Below, in pieces: positions 53,031-58,853 of a stretch of 58,853 nt of DNA (the first letter of the stretch is position 1; each line of letters begins with the position of its first letter). The stretch spans positions 1-58,853 of the forward strand of contig JAJOJL010000081.1 in NCBI GenBank assembly GCA_021208645.1, written 5' to 3'. This stretch comes from Bacillus sp. (in: firmicutes) (GTDB lineage Bacteria; Bacillota; Bacilli; Bacillales; Salisediminibacteriaceae). The position numbers and the translations under genes are program-made. The notes beneath the pieces were generated by a model. It was not told the origin of the DNA. It worked only from the letters and a program-made list of their open reading frames with translations, and did no database searches.

Positions 53031-53115
53031 GCAATGAGCGTAGCCGTCACAATCTTTAATAGCCTGATAGGAGTGGGTTTCTCCTATCAGGCGAGCGACG
53101 AGCGAAGCCATTGCA
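53031..53115. repeat. Dispersed composite repeat R2, copy 3
   Basis: Starts GCAATGAGCGTAGCCGTC, inner stem CCTGATAGGAG/CTCCTATCAGG, ends GACGAGCGAAGCCATTGC. A further hairpin GCTGAAAAAG/CTTTTTCAGC (53131-53155) follows. Confidence 0.85.
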
Positions 53116-53130
53116 ACACCAATTAAAGGT

Positions 53131-53155
53131 GCTGAAAAAGTTGTACTTTTTCAGC
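53131..53155. other. Second hairpin after R2 copy 3
   Basis: GCTGAAAAAG and CTTTTTCAGC pair around TTGTA. It echoes the CTGAAAAAGT of the hairpin at 52984, as though part of that arm were duplicated on the far side of R2. The rest of the gap to 53390 shows no gene. Confidence 0.55.
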
Positions 53156-53390
53156 GGTCTCGTAGGGAACACGCCTGAGACCAATGAAGTTTCCATGGAA
53201 TAGGGAAAGTTCAGGTTTGATTGTTTTCCTCGTTAGAATAACATTGTAAAAAAATGGAGCAAAGATTGAATGGAAGCTTTACTTCTAAAAGGGAAGTGAA
53301 GCTTTTATAATTTTCACTCAACATATAGGAAAACAATGGTAAAATGGAAATAACAAGTTTTTAATATAGTAAAAAGTGAGGACAAATACG

Positions 53391-53879
53391 ATGGCTATAG
53401 AACTATTTTTCTTTCTAGTATTGATTGCAGCAGTTTTGGTTACAGGGCTTGTGCTAGTTTTTAAGCAAGGTGGTAGGCGATTGAAGCTTTTTTTACTGGC
53501 AATTCCCGTTGTGGCAGTAATAGGGTTCAGCCTCACCTATATTCCCCATAGTGTCGTGAGTATGGAACCGGCTAACGTTTCCAAAATCACTATTTTTGAT
53601 GGGAGTACTGGCTATGATTTGGAGATTACCGATGAAGCGGTGATTCATCAAATCATTACGAATTTAAACGACATTATTTTTCAAAAGGGAAAATCATCTT
53701 TTTTTCGAATGGGCTATAGTTTCCGGACGACCATTTACGATCAAAGTGGGAAGGCGAGGCAGGAATTAATCATAAATTCCGAGGATACCATCAGGTACAA
53801 AGGCTTCTTCTACACGGCAAAGGACAACGAAATCGATTATCAGTTTATTAGAGATTTGGTCGATGAGGTATCTAAGTAA
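53391..53879 (+). CDS. Two-helix membrane protein, DUF5301-like
   Basis: 163 residues from ATG 53391. Two N-terminal membrane helices (LFFFLVLIAAVLVTGLVLVF and LFLLAIPVVAVIGFSLTYI) precede an outside domain reading TDEAVIHQIITNLNDIIF, RTTIYDQSGKARQELII and DTIRYKGFFYTAKD, which recalls DUF5301. It is the first of a run of rightward genes to 58721. Function unknown. Confidence 0.7.
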   Translation: MAIELFFFLVLIAAVLVTGLVLVFKQGGRRLKLFLLAIPVVAVIGFSLTYIPHSVVSMEPANVSKITIFDGSTGYDLEITDEAVIHQIITNLNDIIFQKGKSSFFRMGYSFRTTIYDQSGKARQELIINSEDTIRYKGFFYTAKDNEIDYQFIRDLVDEVSK

Positions 53880-53909
53880 ACACATGAAATAGGGGAGGGA
53901 GTAGAATAG

Positions 53910-54467
53910 ATGCTTAATATTTTTGGCTATACAACGAGTATTCTATTACTTGGAGTTTTGCTTGTAATTATTACGTTCACCTTGCGATTATTCACGGAGA
54001 AAAAAAGTATTGTAATCGGTACAAATATTGTTGTTGTGGTGATTATTGTTGGACTATTTTATATGAATCAGTTCACCAATTTTGAGAAATTGGTTTCTCA
54101 TCAACTGAACGAAGATACAGTTATTCGACAAATAACCATTGATGTGAATGACCCAAATGAGCGTTATCGTGAGCGAGTGGCAACCTTAACCGTAGAGGAA
54201 GAAGATACAATCGAGCAGATTCTTGCCGATTTGTCCCAGTTAGAATTAAAAAGGGACCCTGATTCCCGTGTGTTCGTAAGGAAGTTTCATGTAAGAATTT
54301 TAACTACCAATGACGAGGATACGCATCTAGTTACTAGATATTTAGCTTTAGATTTGGATGATAATTACCTCAATGAATACGAGATTATTAGTGATACGGA
54401 CCATTTACAAACCATAAGAGCCCTCTGGGAAAGTGACGAAGTAGAGTGGAGAACATTTACTGATTAA
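53910..54467 (+). CDS. Membrane-anchored hypothetical protein
   Basis: 185 residues; AGGGGAGGGAG upstream of ATG 53910. Two membrane helices in the first 50 residues, then an acidic outside domain with EEEDTIEQILADLSQLELK and RILTTNDEDTHLVTRYLALD. The layout resembles the preceding gene (two helices plus small domain scoring a helix-strand repeat), so the two may be distant paralogues. Not recognised. Confidence 0.65.
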   Translation: MLNIFGYTTSILLLGVLLVIITFTLRLFTEKKSIVIGTNIVVVVIIVGLFYMNQFTNFEKLVSHQLNEDTVIRQITIDVNDPNERYRERVATLTVEEEDTIEQILADLSQLELKRDPDSRVFVRKFHVRILTTNDEDTHLVTRYLALDLDDNYLNEYEIISDTDHLQTIRALWESDEVEWRTFTD

Positions 54468-54481
54468 AAAGGAGCGGTCAC

Positions 54482-55575
54482 ATGGTTATTGGGAGAATCG
54501 TTAGAGTAATAGAAGATACACATAGGGAAGAAACGCTGTGTGAAAGCAAAGAAAATAGGAGATTTGTTGTCAGTGTATTTTACCCAGCAAAAAATGACCA
54601 CCAGTCCGAACATGAACCAGTGTATTTGGATTTGTTTTCTCCCCAGGTAGAAGCGGCAGAGAATATTTTTTTCCAACATGGGTGTAAAAGAAGGGTATTT
54701 AAAAAAACTTGGCAATTGATTGTTATAATGATGCACCTATCTCAAATGAGGCGAACAACCTTCCCGTTATTATTTATTCCCCTGGTGTCGGGATCGACCG
54801 GGATATGTATCAGTTTCACATTAGTCAACTCGTATCTGAGGGTTATATGGTCATAACAGTAGGGGCTACTTATGATACGGCCTATACAGTTTTTCCTAAT
54901 GGGGAAATGGTTTATCAGACAAAGCAAGTTCAGGAAGTACCTGCCACTGATCTAGCTTTCCACCAACAACTAGTGCAGATTAGGGTGAAGGATATTTTGC
55001 TACTATTAGATACAATGACCACTTGGAATGAAGTGGATGCATATTTGAAAAATAGAATGGATTTAACGAAAATTGGCGTAGTTGGTCACTCTTTAGGGGG
55101 AGCGGCTGTTTTTGAACTGGCAAAAATCGATACTCGCATTAAGGCAGGAGTAATCATGGACGGGAGCCTGCAATTAATCACTCACGAAAAGCAGTTGACC
55201 ACTCCATTTTTGTTGATGCGCCAAGAAAACTCTACCTATGAACAGATGACACAAGTCTGGAATCAAGAGGTTGCCGCTGCTTATAGTGAAGGGCAGCAGG
55301 CGTTATATGACACATTAGGGGGATTCAAGTCGTTTATAAAAGTAAACAATGCAGACCATCTGTCATTTTCCGATATTCCCGTCCTGTTTAAACATGAGGA
55401 TCGAGAAAAATCAACAGTTGAGAGTGTACATCAAGTGATTAATCAACTTTCTATCGCTTTTTTAGATGAATTTCTAAAGGGAAAAGAACTTGCTTATTCC
55501 CACCTAATAAGTAATCGGGAGACACCCTCCGAGTTTGATAGGATCGATCAGAACGGAGAGGTAGTGATTTCATGA
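54482..55575 (+). pseudogene. Alpha/beta hydrolase (PAF-acetylhydrolase/lipase-like), doubly frameshifted
   Basis: ATG 54482 follows AAAGGAG. The frame is interrupted at seven T (54666-54672) and seven A (54701-54707). Removing one base from each yields ENIFSNMGVKEGYLKNLAID, then PVIIYSPGVGIDRDMY and the nucleophile elbow VVGHSLGGAAV; a late NNADHLSFSD supplies the catalytic His. The whole is about 364 residues, like PAF-acetylhydrolase-type esterases. As written, the hydrolase part would need the TTG at 54709 with no ribosome binding site. Confidence 0.78.
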
Positions 55576-56063
55576 AGTACATACTGATAGGTGTTGCTGT
55601 TCTGTTTTTTATGGCTGGGTGCTCCAGTAATGAGGATATTATTCAAAAAGCAAAGGAAGAATTGCCGATGGAGATCCACCTCCCTTCGTATCTACCAGAC
55701 GAATTAGAATTATCCAGGGCAATCTTCGAAGGGGACCTCCTCTTACTAACCTATGAAAGTGAAGACACCTCCACTTACATCGAGTTTAGTCAGGAGCCTT
55801 TTAATCAACGGGTAAACACTCAACGACTGATGGAATTTGTGGAAACGGGAGAAGACCCTTACGAGGAAATTCCTAATTTCCAACTTCTTGAAATAGGCGA
55901 GTTCGTTGGGGAATATCGCTTAACCCCCGAATTAAATGCCCTGGCTTACGTCTTTGTTCCGTTAATTTCACGTACCGATCACCAGGCAAGCCCATCCTAT
56001 TGGATACGTTCCGTTGGTGTGGAAGAGGAAGAATTTCATAAAGTGATTGAATCGTTGCAGTGA
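55572..56063 (+). CDS. Lipoprotein, unknown
   Basis: 163 residues. The N-terminus MKYILIGVAVLFFMAGCSSN is a lipoprotein signal with lipobox MAGC. The mature part is acidic with LPSYLPDELELSRAIFEGDL, a layout common in DUF4367-like lipoproteins. Start overlaps the hydrolase stop (ATGA), so the two are translated together and probably work together at the cell surface. Confidence 0.78.
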   Translation: MKYILIGVAVLFFMAGCSSNEDIIQKAKEELPMEIHLPSYLPDELELSRAIFEGDLLLLTYESEDTSTYIEFSQEPFNQRVNTQRLMEFVETGEDPYEEIPNFQLLEIGEFVGEYRLTPELNALAYVFVPLISRTDHQASPSYWIRSVGVEEEEFHKVIESLQ

Positions 56064-56154
56064 AATTAAAGAACGAAAAAATCTATATTTAGGGAACTTT
56101 TTCCTATTTGCATACGTAGAAAGGGCTAAGTTAGAAAAACAAAGGGGTGCTGCC

Positions 56155-56342
56155 ATGAGCTTTATGGATTTATTCTTTAGAAACCCACTACTTTTGGGAC
56201 TAATATTTTAAACTATAGTCTTGCTTTTCCTGCGAAAAAAATAGTGATAATCGTTTCTGTGTTTTTCATACTTATTGCTGCTATTTTCGAAATAATGGTT
56301 TACTACCAAAGTTGGAGGGGTTATTATGAATGGATTTATTAA
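56155..56342 (+). pseudogene. Small membrane protein, frameshifted
   Basis: ATG 56155 follows AAAGGGG. It reads MSFMDLFFRNPLLLGLIF and stops at 56208-56212 region; adding one T to TTTT (56206-56209) continues as NYSLAFPAKKIVIIVSVFFI and IAAIFEIMVYYQSW, two membrane helices in about 62 residues, ending inside the next gene. Not recognised. The repaired end overlaps the DUF4083-like gene. Confidence 0.5.
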
Positions 56343-56535
56343 CATTGGTTACCAAATTTTCTCAATTTTGATCTTGCTAGCCATTATTATTATCATCGTG
56401 CTTGTTGTGAGGAAATGGAAGGCTAGGAGCCAACAATTAGATCGAATTGAAATGAAATTAGATAGAGTTTTAGATAAAAAACGTCAACAAATAAAAAGTG
56501 AGGTGTTCCGGTGGATTTACTATTCCTCGTGTTAG
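56326..56535 (+). CDS. DUF4083-like small membrane protein
   Basis: 69 residues. One membrane helix (IFSILILLAIIIIIVLVV) is followed by a basic helix containing RSQQLDRIEMKLDRVLDKK. This is the DUF4083 pattern. GGAGGGGT precedes ATG 56326. It overlaps the DUF4181 gene by 25 bases; these two families are commonly adjacent in Bacillus. Confidence 0.75.
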   Translation: MNGFINIGYQIFSILILLAIIIIIVLVVRKWKARSQQLDRIEMKLDRVLDKKRQQIKSEVFRWIYYSSC

Positions 56536-56891
56536 TTTCCATTAGTTGGATCGTCATTCATCTATGGATCAAACGAAAATACAAAATTAAACTCCCATTT
56601 TTATATGTGCATGTGAATAAGCTTCAAAAGCGTATTGAGTGGATCACCTTAGTAGTTTCTCTCATAGCGCTTTTCTACTTTTATGTTGTACTAGAGTTAG
56701 AGATGAATTTAACTTTATATTTATTTGGTTGGATGGTATTTCTAGGTGTTATACGCTCATATATGGAATGGCGATACGATAAGGAATCGAAAAATTATTT
56801 TCTCTCCCTTATACATGGGTGTTTTTTCGTTAATTTTTCTATTGGGATTTATCTATTTTTTCTCACCAGAAAAAATTCAATACACCGTTGA
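56511..56891 (+). CDS. DUF4181-like membrane protein
   Basis: 126 residues, GTG start with GAGGTG upstream. About four membrane helices; RSYMEWRYDKESKNYFLSLI is the DUF4181 signature. Its last 25 residues overlap the next gene in another frame. Removing one base near 56790-56810 would instead fuse the two, so the C-terminus is uncertain. Function unknown. Confidence 0.7.
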   Translation: MDLLFLVLVSISWIVIHLWIKRKYKIKLPFLYVHVNKLQKRIEWITLVVSLIALFYFYVVLELEMNLTLYLFGWMVFLGVIRSYMEWRYDKESKNYFLSLIHGCFFVNFSIGIYLFFLTRKNSIHR

Positions 56892-57276
56892 AGGATACGT
56901 CTATTCCGAAAGTGGAGAGGTCAGGGAGGAAGTTGAGGTAGAGTTGTACGGAGAGTTTCAGCTCAACCCTTTGTATGGTAAAGGGTTTAGGGGGCAAGTG
57001 AATATTGGGGATAAAGAGTTTTTCTTGACCACCTATGGACATGATAGAACAATTCTGCTAGATAGATTGAAAGGGATACCCTATTCCTACACAATGATTG
57101 AGCTTACGGGGAGATCTAGAGGCAAAATTATCTTTACGCCAGACTATACCTCTTTCTCGGGAAAAATCAATCAACTGCAGTGGGATTTGGAGGATGCTGT
57201 AAATATAATATTTGCTGTTCCTGCATCGGAGTTAGAAGAGGCGGAAGCTATTTATCGTGATTTTCATAAAAACTAG
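56815..57276 (+). CDS. Membrane-anchored hypothetical protein
   Basis: About 154 residues if ATG 56815 is the start. A membrane anchor (GVFSLIFLLGFIYFF) precedes an outside beta-rich domain: VEGYVYSESGEVREEVEVEL, FRGQVNIGDKEFFLTTY. No ribosome binding site lies before 56815 and the start overlaps the DUF4181 gene by 77 bases, so either coupling or a frameshift fusion explains it. Not recognised. Confidence 0.6.
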   Translation: MGVFSLIFLLGFIYFFSPEKIQYTVEGYVYSESGEVREEVEVELYGEFQLNPLYGKGFRGQVNIGDKEFFLTTYGHDRTILLDRLKGIPYSYTMIELTGRSRGKIIFTPDYTSFSGKINQLQWDLEDAVNIIFAVPASELEEAEAIYRDFHKN

Positions 57277-57297
57277 GTACTCGTAAAGGAGAAGAAG

Positions 57298-57906
57298 ATG
57301 GCGTCTAGCAAAAAGAAAAATATTAATTGGAGAAAAAGTCTTGGGTTTCTCCTTACCATTTCCATAATCATCAATGTCATACAATATCTAAATCACAATG
57401 ACTATATCCATCAGCAGCGGCAACAGCATTATAACAGTCTTTGGATAATTTCTGACCAAGGAGAAAATCTAGTCAATCAGTTAGATAAGTTTCTAGCATT
57501 AACGGAAAACGATGCTAAGGAAGAGTTGAAAGTAGAGTTAGATAATGCATGGAGAATTGCTTTTGGTCAACATAACAACATGCACTGGTATTCTGCCATG
57601 CTTTCTTCAGAACTTATGGGAAGAAAAAAGTCAGAATGGAGTATGCTCCAATATAGTTTTAACCGAATTAATCAACAATTGCAGTATTACAATTCGCTGT
57701 TTCATGAGCGGAATGGTTATGTATTGGACGAGGAAGAAAGAGAGAAATTGGCGGCGATTGCTAGTTTCTATCGAATCTATCGTGAGAGAACGAAAGGCGA
57801 TTCTATCGATATTGATTCTATGCTGGCCATGATTAATGAGCCAATGATGGTAATAGACGAGAACTATAGTAACGCATTAACGAGGGTTGGTTTAGGAGAA
57901 GAGTAA
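57298..57906 (+). CDS. Membrane-anchored helical protein
   Basis: 202 residues, AAGGAG before ATG 57298. A basic start (SSKKKNINWRK) leads into one membrane helix (SLGFLLTISIIINVIQYL), then an all-helical outside domain rich in Asn/Gln/Tyr. Positive-inside rule puts the large part outside. Not recognised. It lies 53 bases before the nucleotidyltransferase gene. Confidence 0.65.
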   Translation: MASSKKKNINWRKSLGFLLTISIIINVIQYLNHNDYIHQQRQQHYNSLWIISDQGENLVNQLDKFLALTENDAKEELKVELDNAWRIAFGQHNNMHWYSAMLSSELMGRKKSEWSMLQYSFNRINQQLQYYNSLFHERNGYVLDEEEREKLAAIASFYRIYRERTKGDSIDIDSMLAMINEPMMVIDENYSNALTRVGLGEE

Positions 57907-57959
57907 ATTAGAGTTATAGAGAAATAAGCGTGAACGAAAGAACCAGAAAGGGGACACCT

Positions 57960-58721
57960 ATGTTAGCTTATCCAGCTGCCACGTCCAGGCAAGAGAAACT
58001 AGATCTAGCAAAGGAAATAGTAACAAGATTACAAGAAAAATTTGGTGATACGATCCTGGCCATCGGAATTTATGGCTCCTTAGCTCAGGGAACCGATGGA
58101 CCATTCTCTGATTTGGAAATGCATGTGGTTACAAAAAACGGTTCCAAACTGCCAGCCTATGAATTTATCCTCGGTGAATTTAAGGTGGAATTAACAACAG
58201 TAGAAAAAGGTGAATTTTTCACAAAGGCAAAGGAACTAGATGACTCCTGGGCCATCAAAGCGGGAGCCTATATAAAAGTTATACCGTTATATGACCCACA
58301 CGGAATTTTTACAGAGGTGAAAGAACTCCCACTCCAAATTTCCCAAGATGCCATCCGGGACATCATGCGTGAGTTTATGATTTGGGAACCATATGAGACG
58401 ATGGGGAAGCTTCGTAACAATTATCGCTTGGAAAACTTTGATTATATTCCGTTGGCAGCGAAAGATTTAGTATGGCAAACGACAAAACTGGTCGGGTTAG
58501 CCAACAAAAACTATTTTAGTACGAGAGCTAGAACATTGGAAGAAGCACTAATAATGTCGTCAAAGCCGTCTGGTTATGAGGAGCTAGTTCGGCTTGTAAT
58601 GGCCGGAAGGTTGGACGATAAGAAACTAGTTTATGAGTGTTGTGAAAAACTTTGGTCAGGGTTAAACGAGTGGTTCGATGAAATAGGAATTGACTATAGG
58701 CTTCAGGAACTACCTTTTTAA
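57960..58721 (+). CDS. ANT(4')-like nucleotidyltransferase
   Basis: 253 residues from ATG 57960 (AAAGGGG six bases upstream); the same length as kanamycin nucleotidyltransferase. The catalytic segment AIGIYGSLAQGTDGPFSDLEM carries GS-x-DxE metal ligands in the KNTase pattern, with later ELTTVEKGEF as the third acidic site, SSKPSGYEELVRLVMAGRL and a C-terminal LPF as in KNTase. Family members move AMP from ATP to aminoglycosides. A chromosomal homologue need not confer resistance. Confidence 0.8.
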   Translation: MLAYPAATSRQEKLDLAKEIVTRLQEKFGDTILAIGIYGSLAQGTDGPFSDLEMHVVTKNGSKLPAYEFILGEFKVELTTVEKGEFFTKAKELDDSWAIKAGAYIKVIPLYDPHGIFTEVKELPLQISQDAIRDIMREFMIWEPYETMGKLRNNYRLENFDYIPLAAKDLVWQTTKLVGLANKNYFSTRARTLEEALIMSSKPSGYEELVRLVMAGRLDDKKLVYECCEKLWSGLNEWFDEIGIDYRLQELPF

Positions 58722-58752
58722 AAACAAATAGGAGCAGGCTTTTATTAATTTG

Positions 58753-58853
58753 TCTGAAAAACAGTCGGGAGCGGTGGAAAGGTCAAATTGGGAGGTTCAA
58801 TATGCCCGAAAAGCAGGTAGGAGAGTTGAAACGGTCATATTGTAAGATTTAAT
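58753..58853. repeat. Tandem array C, 52-bp period, two units to window end
   Basis: GAAAAACAGTCGGGAG (58756) and GAAAAGCAGGTAGGAG (58808) start matching positions 52 bases apart; GGTCAAATTG and GGTCATATTG repeat with the same offset. The array runs off the window. Confidence 0.7.

Overview
The window is chromosomal DNA of a low-GC, Gram-positive, spore-forming Bacillaceae species. The evidence is the Bacillus-type block lexA–yneA–ynzC–tkt–sirA–yneF (19.6–24.4 kb), with ccdC and a yneK-like gene further on, plus strong GGAGG ribosome binding sites, frequent TTG/GTG starts and sigma-A promoters. No rRNA, tRNA or CRISPR array was found.

Layout. 0–2.9 kb: remains of a mobile element or prophage. 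It holds a recombinase C-terminal remnant, a broken XRE repressor, DUF2513 and phBC6A51-type HTH genes, with small genes set out as cassettes that share one 5' leader and similar terminators. 2.9–4.3 kb: a DnaQ-like exonuclease and a YgbA-type protein. 4.5–9.0 kb: a perfect Fnr box in front of a U32-family protein, a class III aminotransferase and a UbiA-type prenyltransferase (frameshifted). 9.2–19.4 kb: a compact ten-gene [NiFe]-hydrogenase operon: Tat-exported small subunit, large subunit, cytochrome b, maturation protease with an extra four-Cys domain, then hypA-B-F-C-D-E. Together these would make and mature a membrane-bound uptake hydrogenase passing electrons from H2 to the quinone pool. 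19.6–24.5 kb: SOS, transketolase and sporulation-linked core genes. 24.5–33.6 kb: tRNA 2-selenouridine synthase, a BmrCD-like heterodimeric ABC exporter, CsoR/CopZ, a TlpA-like thioredoxin, ccdC, and yneK- and ytzC-like genes. 33.7–43.4 kb: small proteins, DUF3189, a YqeG-like phosphatase, PBP2, a beta-lactamase-fold hydrolase, a KinB-like kinase and an ECF sigma/anti-sigma pair. 43.5–58.9 kb: an accessory region of membrane proteins, lipoproteins, peptidases, an acetyltransferase and an ANT(4')-like nucleotidyltransferase.

Three patterns cut across the genes. First, about a dozen genes carry small indels, mostly one extra base in A/T runs of 6–8. They are concentrated after 32 kb, while the hydrogenase operon is clean. 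They are either sequencing error or real decay and must be settled before biology is inferred. Second, there are two dispersed hairpin families of three copies each, whose cores are conserved but whose flanking stems differ between copies while staying self-complementary. Third, three non-coding tandem arrays of mostly different sequence all have a period of exactly 52 bp.

The most interesting biological proposals are the Fnr-controlled U32/aminotransferase/UbiA cluster next to the hydrogenase, the protease–four-Cys fusion inside the hydrogenase operon, and the repeat families.
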